Shown: positions 35,432 through 51,124 of the stretch, piece after piece
How the letters are laid out: every line of letters starts with the position of its first letter
Position numbering within the stretch: the stretch's first letter is position 1
Assembly (NCBI RefSeq): GCF_047496725.1
Contig: NC_132971.1
Span: 13,574,501 to 13,638,500, forward strand
Length of the DNA stretch: 64,000 nucleotides
Origin: Anoplolepis gracilipes
Lineage: Eukaryota; Arthropoda; Insecta; Hymenoptera; Formicidae
Direction of reading: 5' to 3'
The notes under the pieces: model-generated
The model's database searches: none
Told to the model about the DNA's origin: nothing
What the model saw: only the letters and a program-made list of their open reading frames with translations
Program-made: the position numbers and the translations under genes

Positions 35432-38400
35432 AAATATGCAAAAGTGTTAAATTATTTCTTGGGAAAACCCAGAATGTCACAAAGGTTTTGGATGTTGTCG
35501 AGATTGATAATGATTCATTAAATTAATTAGATGATGCATTAGAAAATCATAACGCATTAATGACATCTGTCCTATATGTTATCGCGCGGTCAAGGTGATA
35601 TGAATAGTAAGATTACACGATATTTTTTTTGAACGTATGATATTTAGAAGCATATATGTAGATTGCAACCATAATTTACAGATTCGAATAAACAATATAG
35701 AAATATAAATAATATATAAATTTGTATTTCGATAAATTGTGCAACATTTTCACGAAAGTTATAAAAATGAAAAAATTAACAAGAGAGTACATATTATGAT
35801 TGAGAAATTACATAAAGTTAGATAATAAAATACCAAACAAACAGAATATAATTATTTTCGTTCCGCTTTAACAGTCTCTCTATTCTTGGATTGACAGCGG
35901 TCTCATTATATGACTATGGATATATGCTATCATATCTCGACTCATCCAAATAATCTTCCGTCACTACAATTATGCAAAGTCATCGGAAACACTTTAGAAT
36001 ATTAAAGACAGTTTAAGCAGACATTACATGATCAAAAAAGCATATTCTATAAAACGAGATAGTTACTTACAACCTAATATCTAACTGTAAAAAGTATAAT
36101 TGATTCTGAAAATCGCGGATATATATTACTTATGCCTCGTTATTAATTCTCGATGTGCGTGTTAACATAGACTGAAATAAATTACACGCAAACTTGTATA
36201 ATTATTATTAATCCCAGGAACATATCTGCGCGACGCGCAATAAAATTGTCCATACTAGCGTTCTCTACAACAGCAATTGATTCTCTGCCTCTCTTATACC
36301 GTGACTCATACCTTGCTTCGCTATAAATTGTTTATCGCTCCACGATCGAGTAGTGGCGCGTTGATGTCATTTGAAAAGATGTATACATAGTCGTCTTTTT
36401 TTATTCTTCGATTATTTTTTTTATCATGCGTTTAATATTTATCGATTAGAAACTTTTATTCAATATCACGTAAACCCATTACGACGTGAATTGTTGCGGA
36501 TAAAAATCAGTTACAGATAAAACCGCAGAAATAACCAGAGTTATATCTGCGTTGACGTTTCGCTCGCAGTTGACGACGACGAGAAAAAGTCGAATGGTTT
36601 TCGAATGGAAGTCGTTCGATTGGAGGATCGCCTAAACTACTTCGCGTGGTCGGCCAAGGTCCACGGTCCACGTCAGTCTGTAATCCCGAGATGCGCGGCG
36701 CGGCCACGCTTCGAAACTTGCGAATCTGGTTTTTCTTCCTCGACGCGCAGCGCGGCACAGCGGGGCGCATTAGCATCCGTCAGCAATTATGCGAATTCTC
36801 TCGCGGCGCGAGTGCCGCTTACCTCCGGGGTTAGATCGGGGCCCGGTGATGTCAACGGCCCCCGAGCACGTTCGTAAACTTCGGCCGAGAAATGCCGATC
36901 GGGCGTTGATGTCGCTCTCGACTCGGTTCCGAGTGTCCTTAAAGTATGGCTGCCAATACGATTCCGTCATTCCGACCGCGGCTGTTATTTTTGTACGTTT
37001 ACGAGGAGCGGCGAGTGAATATAAACAAACGTATGCAAATTGATCGAAATTCTCTTCTTAATATCGACCGTAGCGACTTGATCGTTTATGTATACGGGAA
37101 AGCTTTATGATAACGATAATCGTCATGAAGATTATATATAGTCACGTTGTATATATCGTATTGATAAAATTATTTATCTCGATATAATTTACTAATATGT
37201 AATACTGGTTTATTTAGCATTTTACGATCAAATATTATACTTCTATGTTACGAGAAATTATTTAAAATTGTTCTACTGGTCGTTCCCATATACATTAGTT
37301 AAGCATTAGCTTAGGTTCAGTAAAACTAATGTTTGTGAGAATAAGTCTACGACAGGGATTATTATATGACCGTTGTAAATCCGTTCCCATGTTTGAGAAG
37401 TATGTCAGCTTGCATGTTGCTTTACCATTAAACTTGTTGACGTCATTTATGATCACATTGTAAAATAATCATAAAACGAGATACTTTATTGATTTCACCG
37501 AAATATACTAGACGAGTGAAAATGTACTGTACAAGAATTTCAAATCACGAAAAGAGAAGCATGATTTGCTGTCCAAGATAGTAATTCGTGAAATTTATCT
37601 ATCTCCCTCCCTTGATTTCTGCTATCTCTGCAATCTATCTTTCACTTGATGCATCTTTCAGTAGTCTACAATTTTATGCAATACGTGCAGACTTGTAATT
37701 AAGTACAAACTACCCATTCGTTTGGAAGCATTTCCAGCGCATACGTATGTATTATACACATATCGGTCATATTTATCTTCCGTGTGAGACACGTTGCTGT
37801 CGTGTCGATGTTTGCTCCATTTTGCTCTATACATCCGGAGCGTGACGAGGGACGATTCTCAGCTCGCCGGCGCTTACTTGCATCGTAAATACCGCTGCAT
37901 GGCATAGGTCACGAGGTGGAGATCTCACCGTGGTGGCAATCCCGTATTTCCTGGCCCCTCAGGCTGCCGTAGAAGTTAACGACTTGCGCGACAGAGCGCC
38001 ATAAATACGGGCGCACGCTCGGGAACGTGCCTGCCGACTATTGAGCACGGTTCCTGCATGACGAGCTCTCCACGAGGATTTCGACTCGCGCACTCTCTCG
38101 ATTTGCGCGCGGATAATTCGCGTCGATAACCTTTCAGGAGTAACAATGTCACGTCGCGATGACTCTTCAGGTCGGTACGGGCGAAATGTTCCCGCGCAGC
38201 TCTCTATTTGCCTTGCGCGATCAGTTGTCCATCGAGAAATCGATTCAGATGCAATGCAGACTTGCAATTAGACAAACGCAAGAAACTTAAAATGTAGTAA
38301 TTTTTCACAAGAATAATTATAAATATACTGACTGTTTAATAGTGCAGAATGTAAAATTTTTTTTAATTATATGTATTTTATTAAGTCATAATAAATTATA

Positions 38401-41400
38401 TTATTGCTTAGTGTAAAAATTCGACAAAATTTTATTTTTCTTGAAATATATTTTATCAAAATAACTATAGTAATAATAATTTTTGAATTTGTGTTTAATT
38501 CAAATCAGAAAATCATAAATTATTTTAAGTTACGACAGAAATATATCATCGTCTACGAATCAAATTATAAAAGTGAAAAGTTAAAGTCAACTGTTAGAAC
38601 CTTTTGTAAATAGCGATCGTGAAGATTAAGTAAACAAAGCATGCATTGCAGATATCACAGATATTTATTCAATGTTATAAGAAAACTCTGGATCATCTAG
38701 CATGGTTGATCACTTCGCACTTCAATTGTCGCTGCATTTAAATCACTGTATTTAATACTTGTAATGAGATACATTGTTGCAAATCTTCATGGTGATGTCC
38801 ATTGAAGAATGCGAATTCATATTTATATTTCATTATCATAAAATAGTATGTTCGAGCATTCATAGCGCGAATACATTCATAGTGTTATGATTATTTTTAC
38901 AAGCACATGTCCCTTGACACTTTCAACATTTAAAAGTGCTCCTACAATCCTACGTAATGCCGGACAGGGCAACGCTCGCGTGACAAAACCGACATCCAAA
39001 GGTTAACAACTGGTACCTACCAGTTCCTGACGTTCAATGTCGTGGCATCATTCAAATATCTAGTCGCTAGACATTCCAACTCACTGACTCGTGGAGAGGA
39101 CTTTACTGGGCGACTAACAAAAGACCATATAAGACCATGAAGTGCTAGAATGTATTGAAGATAAATACTCTACACAATATCAGCATCGTGATACATTTGC
39201 TGTATAAATATTTCACGATTTCTCAGATACATATCTTCTTTGTATTAATTTTTCACGTCAGGTTACAAATTATCTTATGGCTTTAACAAATTTTATCAAA
39301 CTTAGATAATAGTAAAATAGAGATAAAAGTAGAAGAAGCCGTACAATTTTTGTTATATGTCAACAATTAAATTTCACGCATTATCTGTAAGATAAGTTCT
39401 TTGACTCCGCTTTTTTTGACAGCGATAGTTGATCAGCCGTGTCTAAGTTAATGACATTGCAGAATGTCGTGGAACTTGACATTCTTTTTTGTTTTTTACG
39501 TTGGTGAAAAGTTTAGTAAGGATTTCTACAGCGAGTTCTCATAAGTTGTTTGGTGATTACATAAGTTCCGTGCGAATACAAGCGGAACGGCTTCCAAGGC
39601 CGAGCACTGAGAAACACGTTAAATCTTCGAAGACAAAATTTCATGCGCCGAGCGGTCTACCTTTTATTTCGTAACGCATTGGTTCAACTTTAATACTTCA
39701 TCTTTTGTAATTTGAGCTTCCTTTAGAGTTTCATTTTATTCATTATTTTTTTTATCTTAAATCACATTGAAAATTGATTCAGTGCTTATTTACAGAGTAA
39801 AATATATAGTAAATTGAAATCGGCAAATTGAAATTGAGCAAAATGTTGTTTCTTACGTTATTTCTTACGAATTAACGCAGAAACCAATTTGTACACAATA
39901 TGCAAAACCTGGATTCATTGTAACTATGTATTGGTTAGTGTCTTCAATTCTTAACCGCAAATGATACAAAGGAAGAGAGGAGGCTCGCTTTTTCCTTATC
40001 ACGTAAATATTTGAAATACGCGATGAAATGTGAAAGCGGTGAGCACGAAGGAATTTTTAAATCAAATCTCAACTATTTGCAAAGATCGCACGCGGGAGTT
40101 GGAGTTTCCATTAGACCAGCATCTGCTGCATCAGCTCGATTATTTGTCGACCGAAAGTCAATAAAACTCGTTTTTATTATCGTGCGTCTAACGAGCGGCA
40201 CCTGCCCTGCGCTCTGGTCGATGCCAGCGATAACGATTCGAGTCGAGACTCGCACACTCGCACCGCCGACAAAGCGCATTTTTGCACGCGCATCTTGGTG
40301 ATAAATTCACCGGAAAGAGGACCTCTAATCTGCCGGCCGGTTATCTCATCGCTGACGACGACGCAGCACTTTTGGCCGCCGCCCAGCCGCTATTCTCTTG
40401 CGGCGATCTCGACTTTCCCCTTTCGGCTCCTTGTTAAGAATTTCGCGAAACGCACGCGCAATCTCGTATGTCGCCAGTCTTCGGTTACAAGATTTCTTTC
40501 TCTTTCTCTCAAAATGGAAATGAAGGTTTGTGTCCGCGAGAACGTTGTTCTCCGTTGCGCTCCGCCATTTGCAGTCCTCGCATATTTTTCTTACTTGCCT
40601 GGAATTAAATAGACTTATCGTATCTTAATATGCGACGAGCGCGTTGTTACTGTTGCAACAAGCCGACTGCGACTGCAAGCTTGTCATACATTCGTTATCT
40701 TTCTAGCGGTATAATCTGAGCGCTGAGAAATTCCCATAGAGGATACCGCGCGCTGGAAAGAGAACTTTTCTTCTTTTCCTTCCTTCGCAGGAGTTTACGT
40801 CTCTCTCTCCCTTTTCTCTATTCTACACGCTGTATACGCGAGAGTTGATTACATATCCGCGGACCTTGACGGCATTCCACGTCGCCATTGCTTTCGAATT
40901 ATATGGAAAGCATTGCTTCGTCCTTTTTACGCAACACTGCCAGTTTAACGAACTAGTTTAATATTTTATTGTAACGTATTTAATAATATCGTGCCTATTA
41001 CGATCGCGTATAAAATCAAGCATCATCGGTATCTCGTTTTATTAAGGCGAGACTAACATAAGCACTCGTCCTTGGAGAAGTTCTCTAATTCGCCACAGAT
41101 TTTATACGCAGAAATCCCAATTTTCCTTTTTCTCTAATTACTCGCGAATGGAATGGAATTCTCTTCCGTCCTTGAATGGGCATATACTCAATCGCGCTAA
41201 TTTTGGTACTTTGCGTTGTGCACGTCGTTTAAACGACCAATGCAGTTTGATGTAGTGCTAAGTTCAAGGAGAGGAGAACGAGGGAAGGAGAGAATGTGGA
41301 AAATAGGAGGTGAAGGCGCTGCTCGGTATCCAGAGATTGGAATGTCGTTCCTCGCCCGCAACTTTGCGCCGATAGAAGTCTCTTATTTATTCGCTGGAGT

Positions 41401-43549
41401 ATCCTGTTCTCTCGGCTCTGTTTCCCTTCTACTTCTTTCTTTTTACACTTCCCTTTCTTTCGCTTTCTTCTAACCGCTAACACGTGTTTTCATCTATATT
41501 TTTCTTTTGTTATCTCTCTCTCTCTCTCTCTCTTTTCTTCTCTCATTTGACGAAATAATTCTATTTTGTAATAAAACTACACTTTTTTTCTCTCCAATAT
41601 AATATACTATCAATTTTGATTCAATTTTGATTCACGGATAAATAGATGAAAATAATATTATGAAGAATATATCACCGGCAATTTCACGGCGAGACACACA
41701 ACGTGACAGCGCGTTCATTCATCGTCTGGAACCGAACAGTCGCGGGCGATTACGATAAATTACATCGTCTTCCGAAGACAATGCACCAGGACAGATAATG
41801 CGCGCGTGTGCAAAGTGCTTGCCGCGATCAGACCGGTCGGTTGTACACACATTTATGCATGTTGATTGACTTGAAGAGACAGACACGCGCGCGCGCATCT
41901 TTGCGTAGGAACATTGTAGTTGCGATAAGCTATTTAACGATATTCGACTCTCCCTGCACACAGATATCGGCTGAATGAGTTTATTCTTTGCTGACGGGGC
42001 GAAAAATTTATGAAATAGTCCCGCGTTCGCGATGATAAATCGACGTGTAACGTCGAACAATCGTTGGCGAATTTTCACGAGTTCGCGTTGAGACTCTGCG
42101 CCACGCCATTACGTAACGCGATTCGTAACGTTCCTTTTACGCGGTCGCATACCACGACCTCGTGTGTGAACTCCCTCTTTCCACATCCAATAAAATTCAT
42201 CGTCCTCACGTCGAAGGTCGCTGGGGTGGCCAAGGCGATCGCCATGAAGAATTCGCCGCGATGCGCGCGCGATTGTTGCGTGGGCGAAAGCATCGACAAG
42301 ACCCTCTGCATATATGGAGACGAGATGGAATCGAGGAAAGGAGGGGAGGGGACCCGATGCGCCATTTATTTACGGCTGTCTATGTACGTATGTCTCGCAC
42401 GTTATCGGGCAACGATCATTAGCGCACACGGACGTGAGCCTGTATACGTATGTATGTATATGTATGCACTCCGCACCGACCCACGGATGCAACTTTAGTT
42501 CGTGCTAAGGTAAAGGCGTTTTATGTATGAAATTATTTATCGCTGTCAATTAAATCGAAGAATAATAATTGGTGCCAATTAAAATCTCTCTCTTCCTCTC
42601 TCGCTCTCCTCTCCTTTCTTTTCTCTTTCTCATCAGCATCGGTAACACGCGACGTGGACGCGCCAATACAGGACGGATACCCGATTGCGCCTCTTATCGG
42701 GGTGCCTTACGACATCGAAGATTATAATATGAACTGGATACAATCTCAAGCCGCACAATTACTCTGAGATTATTGACGCGCACGCAAGTCGTGCAATCAC
42801 GTGTACAGAGACGTGATTTTTACGGGCGCACGGCACGGCACGATGTAAAGACCGCTTGTTGCAGTGAGATCATCAAAATGACGTTAGACCGGATAAAGGA
42901 CGAACGATATCCCGATGGACTCGTTATTTTCGAAGCGATATACAGTCTACTTTAGTCACGATGCCAGGCATAATCATCGTGTTCTTAACCATTATCCGCG
43001 AAGTGCATTGTTCTCACGTCGTGTCCGAAGGACGAGGAACCGCGGAATCGCCGCGAGCGATGCAATTAATATCTAATCTTCAATTACGAGTGTGCATGCT
43101 GGCAACTTAACGCAAGCTGCCCTTTATCAAAGCTCTGAGATCTCTCTCATTTTTTCGCCCTCATATATATCAACTTTATAAAGGCCCAGCAGGAGAATTG
43201 CATCATAATCTCATGTACTGATCATTAATTATTTATTATTCTGCCGGTTAAGTGCACGGAAAAATGCATGTTCTTTCGAGGATAAATATTCTTCCGTCAA
43301 ACATTTATATTCTGTAATAAATAATAAGATTGGCGGGAAGAGAGAAGACTGCACGAAAGAATCGTGATCTGGAAAGAGATCGGCCGCGCGAAGAGGAAGA
43401 ATGCCTGTAACATTGCCAGTCCAGCAGGTTTATTATCCTTCAGCTTCGATACAGGATTATTTTTAGTGTACGCGTGGGCATAAATGAGCGCATAAAAATG
43501 CACATACCTGCCCGCTCGTTCGTTCGCTTGCCTGCGGATCGGCAGCGGC

Positions 43550-43550
<1 letters not shown>

Positions 43551-43591
<41 letters not shown>
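43551..43591 (+). repeat. (AG)n microsatellite
   Basis: Twenty uninterrupted AG units, continuing into a purine-rich stretch to about 43715. Confidence 0.95.
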
Positions 43592-43593
<2 letters not shown>

Positions 43594-44268
43594 AAGTCAC
43601 AGGGAGAGAGTTAACGCAAGAGGGCCACGAAGAGGTACGATCGAGGGCAAAGCAGAAAAGAAGATGAAAAAGGACGGAGGACGAAAGGATGGACAGAGAG
43701 CGTATGTACTTATAGGTAACCAACCAAGAGCTGTCCGACACGTTGGCGCCACCAAAGTATTTTATGCATGCCAGATGAGAGTACTCGTCTCGGATCTGAC
43801 ACTGAACTCACTCGACGACCCACGCGATCAATTCGCTTTCGAGTCAAAGACTCAAGTAAAGACTTGAGACTGTACATCAGAGAAGTTGCGCTAGTGTTTC
43901 GATGATTATTTCGGACGAATGAAGTAAGATGAGCTGATTATTAGCATAGCATCTGCGTTTAAATGTTTGACGCTTGATTCTCATTACATAATTTAATATA
44001 TATTATAGAATATCATTGATTAAAAATATCAATACTAATTAGGTGTTGAGCAAGAATCTATATAATTATTTTATTATATTGATAGATATAATAATAATAA
44101 TTATTATAGATATTATAATATTATTTAAAAAAAAAAATTCTATACGCATTGTTAATAACGGTTCTTGATGAAGATTATAAGATTAAAAAATTTCCGTGAG
44201 TAAATAATACATATTAAAATATATTTTCAGAAAATAGCAAATATATGTGAGATAAAATCTGTAATTAC

Positions 44269-44295
44269 CCATGACGGTCATGTTCGCCGTCATGG
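44269..44295. repeat. 9-bp-arm hairpin
   Basis: CCATGACGG at 44269-44277 and its perfect complement CCGTCATGG at 44287-44295 flank a 9-nt spacer. Confidence 0.75.
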
Positions 44296-47200
44296 CAAGC
44301 GATGCATAGAGTTTCACTTTTACCGAGACCTTAACCCCTCCGATCCCGCGAACCTAATGCATAATGAGTACCTTGCCTCAAGGAATACACGGCATGATTA
44401 TTACACGCACGACTAGATTTAGTCCCCGAAGCGATGAGTCAAAAGTTCACCAACGTACGATCATGATCCGATCGATTTATCCGGGGTTCACGATCCGATC
44501 GAGAGTCTCAACATTCTCTGAGTCACGTAGATCCGATCTATATAAACGAGGTCAAAAGGGAGACTTAGCATTTGAACACTAGTCACTGGTACGCGACTTC
44601 CGGTTCGCTCGGATGCTTGTCTACTGAATCATTGGTCACGGTCTCGATGTCTCAAGAAGGGTTTAGTCATCCAGTCAGCGTCGACTTTACTCAACCTTGC
44701 AGTTGGTCTCATTGTCGCTCGTCCGTCGCACGTTCGCATCTACTGCACGTCGTCGCCTCATTGTTCGCGCACCGCCATGCACCTTTGTCGTTGTCACTCT
44801 AATCTTCTTATCGTCTCTACTTATGTTGTCGCTTAATGCCGACACTAGTGCATACATGTAGTTTATTCGCACGCAACCGCTTCGTGTTTATCATACATGA
44901 TCAAAGGAAGCAGCATTCGCTTTTGTCAGTGATTAATTCGTTGGAGCAAAGGTGAAGATTATATTTTATTGTATCAAAATGCGTGCTGAAAAACGTTTAA
45001 ATGCATTTTACACGAGGAGTTTAATACGTATATTTATTATAATTGATAAAAAAGATTATATAAAATAAATCTTTTCTCAAAAAATAAATTAATAACGTTA
45101 TTATAAATCAAATTATAATTTTTAAATATATAATATAATTATTATAGATTATAGAGCTATAAAATTATATCATATGAACTAAACACGCGTAAAACAAAGT
45201 AAATGCAAAGAAATGGAACATGTGAATACGTCGTACACAGAAGCATATAACGTGCCTATCTGCATCATTAACCACGGTATTACGGCAGTTATGTAGTTTA
45301 AGTTCATCTCGATAATCATCGGGTTCTCATGACTGGGGTCGTTGTCGCGAGAAAGACGAGTTCATCTTGTAGATGTTTATTCGTATGACGAGGTGACAAC
45401 GAAGGTCGTTTCTTGACCTATGCTAGTCGGTCGTCGAAATTCAACCTAGTCCTTGGTGGTCTTCGGAGTTCATTGCTCCGCATTTACACATTGAAAGAGC
45501 TGGTTAAATATGTAGAAAAATAAAACGAAACGCTATTTAATTCTTGAATGGAGTTGAAAGATTTTGTGTTTCCGAGGATGTAAGTCGTTTCGCGTTTGCC
45601 ATTTACCGTTGTGTCTGTACACTTTTTTTCGCAAAAGTAGATAAAAAGTTGTAGCAATATGGAAGATTGTCAGTAATCATGTGAAATAGTTAACGGATTA
45701 TTGTATTTTTATTGCATTTAATTCTTTACTAACATAAACTGCATTTATCTACTAAAATTATGGAACACGTGTTGTAACGGAAATGTTAAATTATTATCAT
45801 TTATATTTCTGTATATTTAATGTAAAATTGTTCCTCAAATTTGTATGTAACTTATGTAGTTTAGAATTAAAAATATCTACATATAAAATATTTTGCAATA
45901 ATTTAACATAATTGATTTTTTTCTGTTTCAGGTATGTACTTATAATAAATGAGACATGTTTGCGGAGGGTAAAGTATGAATTATGTTTTCTAACAAAAAT
46001 GTTTAGTGCAATATGCATGTATCTAACACTCTTATCAATTTGTAACTGACTGTCAAATGATGAACAATTTTATGATAATTGAAGTCACATGCGATAAAAG
46101 TAAAAGGATAAATATAAAATATAAATATAATATTGCAAGATAAATGACATCTCATACGAATATGTATGTGTAATATATTTTACATAAATAAAACAACTTT
46201 GATAGATAGCTATGTTTACGCAAAGCTTTTTCATAGTGAAAGATTCAACATCGGAAGTATAGATTATTTCGGGAAATCAAGCGTGCTTGATAGCGGTATT
46301 ATTGAGTTTTCTCCAGTCCGCCGCACTCCAAGACTATTAATAGTACTCTCTCGGAATCGGAATGTGATTCAGGACTTTCACTGTCACCTCCTCGCGTGAA
46401 GCCGTAGACATGCGAACCGACAGTCCATGTACGCACGTCCGTAGGCGTGTCTCCGTCTCGCTCTGCTCGAACCCGTTTTCCATTTCTTTCTGACTTTGTA
46501 TGCGTTACATTTTTTTCTCTTTTCGACTCTATCAATGTTACGAACGTATGTGTGTGCGAGCATCATTTCTACTGTTGCGTGCCCGCGCTTATGTCACGAC
46601 GATTGAATCGTAATCCTGCTTCTTCGCAGGCCGTATTTTTCCTCTCTTCATTTATTTAAACGACGTTTTTGCGCAAGCGCTTATTAATGCTACGATTAAT
46701 TAACGTTATCAGTATTTGATGTTCTAAATAAATATATTATCGCACGACGACAAAAACTGACGCAATGCCGTCTGTCGCAATTCTTCGTCATGGTTTTGGT
46801 ATGTTTAGAGATACATATTAACTGATACGACGTATTTGGTATCGTTTATTAATAAATGTTGAAAGATAAAGAAATACCAATATGTACAGTATGTACATAT
46901 ATTGAGAATGAATATATTCAATATTTGCTTTCAATATTGAAATTTAATTCGGAAAATTAATATATTATAAATAAATTTCAATTTAACAAAACTTTTTTTA
47001 CAATTATATTTTTATATAACAAATTTCTTATTAATTTTAAAATATGTAAAAAAGAGATAGAATGATATATAATGCATGTATGTAGATGCCATAATTTTCC
47101 TACTTCTTTTTTCCGATTATTGAAAAAAGTAATGTTTATGTTTAACATATATACTTTAGAGCGGAAGATACATTAAAAATTGAAATATTCCGTAGAGCTG

Positions 47201-48882
47201 AATACATATGAACTGAACTCATCGCAAATGCACTTTCTTTCTGACTGCGAGACTGCATAATTATAAATTTCCACTTCAAAGTATCGCGCTAATATACGAC
47301 GCATACGATCCCGACGATTGCACGGCTCGTAGGCAAAGTTTACATTCATGGGCGGAATCAATTAGTACGCCAAGTTTTTAGCCGCGCTTAATAGCATTCG
47401 TAATTGCTATACTCGTGGTGCTCTATCAGCCGATCAGTTTTCTCGAGGAAAACTCCCAAACGGAAGTGCGGCGCAACAGTGCATTTAAACGAGAAACATG
47501 AGGGATTCTTTAGACCGGCACTTCCCGACACATTGCACATCTAGCATCCTTTAATCTACGAAGGTATCAATTTTTCTCGCGCCTGAAAAGAAAAAGAAGA
47601 GGAAATTGCTCCTTCTCACTTTCTAAATCACGCTCGTCGAAAGTATGCATGTCTGAGATAACACTGTCGCTAAGTATACACGTACGTATCTAGATAATAG
47701 GTCATTTATTAGAAAATGATTATTATCGTTTTCAACGCCATTGATTACATTCGTTCTTTTATGTTTCTACAGTGCACACCGCGAAACGATATAAAGGAAT
47801 CGCGTGCGAGCACGCCGTTTGATCGCAGAGCTCGGAATTCGCCGCTAGTTAACAGAATATTTCAAGTCCTTTCAACCACCTTTGTGGCTTATGTAGAAAG
47901 GATACGACTCGCGATCAAATCAAACGACATATCCGATTCACTCCGGTCTAGCTCGGCGCGCGAGATCAACGAACGTTGATAATGCACGCTCGTGTTCTCC
48001 TCTACTTTACGGCGCGAGGATCGTCATGATTCGCGGATCGATTCGGATCGGAAATAGTTACAATGCGTGGAGAGACTCGCGGCTCTGTAGCATCAGTCTT
48101 GCAAAATGTCCATCCCGAACTCATAGCAAACAGGTTTCTCGCGCGTAAATACTTAATCGCTGATGCCATTCGTGATTATGCGAGGATAGTACATAACAAC
48201 TGCATAATAGAAAATTTCGTAACACCCGCTCGACCTGCGAAAGTGGCACGCTCGATGTGTGAGTGCGCACGTGGGTATCTATAAACCTGCGACGCGGGAC
48301 TATAGGAGCGAACAATGCACAACACGGAAAGATAAACGGAACGTAGTTGTAATGATCGAGGCGAATTACACAGTGCCGGTGCACCCGACGTGGCCCTGAT
48401 TTTGCAGCGCCCGGTATCGAGGGCCGATATTGGAATTGCCACCGCGCTATAATAATCGCGGCGGTATAGAAACGCCGCGCTGATTGCATCGCAAACGAAC
48501 ACGTGCCGCGCGCGAGCGATCAGTGAAAGTATGCATTTATGTATCGGAAATATGCGGCGAGCGTGATGCGTACGTCTATCATGCGCGCGGCGCCGCATGA
48601 TTAAGGCGCGCGACAGACTTTAATTATTGTTGCGTGCCGCGGTGAACGAGAAGGTTTCGTACGTGCGCGTAAAGTATATCCTCGACTTCGGAGAAGCATA
48701 GAAAGGTCGCGTGTTGTGGCTTTGAAAGGTAAATCTTGTTTCTTTAAGAAATCTCTTCTTATTTCCATAATATTCCACTTTTCTTACTAGGCGTGAGATC
48801 TCGATAATAATCTTTGAAATCAAAATTGTTTTACAATGCCAAATAAATATTATATATAATAAATTATATAATTATAATATTA

Positions 48883-48968
48883 TAAAATTACTCAATTAAA
48901 TCTTCTATTTATTTTACATAATTTAACCAAATAATGAATAAATAGAAGGTTTATAATTGAGTAATTTT
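48883..48968. repeat. AT-rich imperfect inverted repeat
   Basis: TAAAATTACTCAATTA followed by CTTCTATTTATT (48883-48913) recurs inverted at about 48935-48968. A third related copy of TAATTTTATA and TTTAATTA follows near 48998-49020, so this may be a decayed element end. Confidence 0.65.
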
Positions 48969-51124
48969 ATATATTCATATTATGTAAAAGAAATAGAAAA
49001 TTTAATTAGGTAATTTTATAATATACTTTAATAAAAATTTAATAAAATTTGAATGTTGAAATTTGACAACGCTTAGCTGAATTTATAATAATTTGAATTT
49101 TTATATATCGATATTTAATTAATAATGTCACAATATTTTTTTACTAAACCTCATTTACCGATTCAAATTTGTCATGTTTGATTTGAAAGCTCACTTTGCG
49201 AAAATCGGTATCAGTGTAACGTTACACTTTTACTGTTCGAAATATGCTATACCTCGAAGATTGGCAAATCGTTCACGGATTGTATCGGTGCATTATGTCG
49301 ATTCAACGGCGCAATATTACAGTATGCGACTGGCCGTGCGAGCTAGATGCAATGTGTTCTTAAAGTATGTAGGTTATATTTCACAAGCGACGTTGTGTCT
49401 GGTGACGTGTCTAGCTCGGCAACAGTTTTCAACTTGTGCAGCAACGAGATTCTCGCTCGCACGTGCCCAGTGCAACGACAGCCGATATGAACTATGCGAG
49501 TAGGTTCTGGTCAACGGTATTGGTGGGCAGGAATTTAGAACGGCTCCATTGTCTGGTTGAATAAAAGCAAATTAATCGCTTCCTCGGTGGTTTATTTCAA
49601 AGAGATCTGGAGATCGAAGCATATTTTATTTGCCTTACGCAAGCCGCACGCCGTATTAATAAAGATGACGATTCGTTTATGATGGATCGCGAGAGTGTTT
49701 TCGAATGTAATGCTTTTGTCATAATGCATCTCGTATTTCTTCTGTTGCTCTTGCTCTATCCGATTTAGTATTTCTTATTGTTGGGCGAATTATTCTCGAT
49801 TCTTGATTGATTGTGACGTTCTCGCGAAAGCAGGTTTGTCTGATCCTTCTTTCTCGCCGACGAACCTTTATTGCTCGTTTTCGTTAACATTTTTATTACT
49901 GTTTCGACACAGTATTGCTCAAACTAGTTATCGGTTACGTGCCTGTAAATGCTGGCATTAAAGTGCATCGTTTCAGAACAAAAGAGACCATTAAACGAAC
50001 GACATAATGACAGATCTCCTTTTCCTCTCTGTCCGTTATTTTCTTGTCATTCGTCCGTGTCTCTCACTCTAAATCGGAGAAATTGCATGCAATAAGAAGA
50101 TTAAATCTTGTCCTTCGCAATTCGTTACACGTCAACTAAAATTGCGCAAAGATCATTCTTTTAAAACTACCCCTTAATTTTATTACAGTCTGTAGTAGAA
50201 CATTTGCGAGATGATAATGCGTTTATCTTAACGAATTATTTCTTTTCATATTACGGTCGTGACGAAATCACGATTGACGTCATGGGAGGCGTTCGTCCGA
50301 TGATACAAAGAAAAGAGCTAGCGAGAAAATAAGTATCACACGAAATGCGTGATGCTGTGTCACTTCTGTACGTGAGAGGTTACTACTAAATTGGATACGA
50401 CGACGTTACCTTCTTTCGCTTTCCTCTCATTCGTCCAAGAAACACGTTTTATTCTTGTATTACACAATATATATCGCCGCCGAGACGTACAATAGCTGCT
50501 TATTATGCCTCGTACACGATTCGCGACTTCCGACTGGACGATCGCGGATTCTGAGTCACTGCAGCGAGAGAATCAGAAAGCCGTCGAGGAGATCTCGTTA
50601 ACCCTGGGCTCTCCGTGTCTCCTCGCGAGAAACCACACGAATAGTATCAAGGAAGAGGCATAGCGTGATACGATTGACGGGCAGTCGAAAGTACTGCCAT
50701 GGTTGTTGTCGTTAATTACAGGATAAGTTTGAATTTCGAAAGCAGAATCGTGCCGTGGCCGCGAGCTGCGGGATTAATAACAAAGTATTCTCATCGGGCT
50801 GTGCTCATCGTTGAACGCGCCTTGTCAAGAGCAACGAGCTCGGTTGTTATGTACGATATTTCATTCGTGCTCGCAGCCGCCGTACCGGAATTTGCTGGGA
50901 AATTGTTCGAGGCCAAAAGATTACCACGTCGTCGAATTTATGGCGTCTCTTTAGTCGCGGTCACCGCTTGGCAGCAACACCGATCTGCATAACAATACCA
51001 CATCATTCTGCGGCGGCAATACTGCAAATGTCTCATGCGAGGCTATATACGATGTCTTTCAGATGCGAACATTATGATTGCATCAGTCTACTTTCAAACA
51101 TTTATGGGCGCGTGTGTATGTATA

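Larger units (their letters stand above)
32371..43550. other. Long non-coding interval
   Basis: CpG-rich blocks lie at 36540-36930, 37840-38250, 40080-40900 and 41700-42480, separated by AT-rich DNA. Purine-rich GA sequence occurs at 33101-33140 and (CT)n at 41513-41532. CG-alternating runs occur near 41886-41896. Candidate frames (such as 40011-40301 and 42064-42498) lie in CpG-rich DNA with equally long shadows on the other strand and no family resemblance. Confidence 0.45.

Noticed and set aside
35424..35560. ACACAGAGAAAA end resembling the element at 19585
   Set aside because: No inverted right end could be found nearby, so a mobile element call is not supported.
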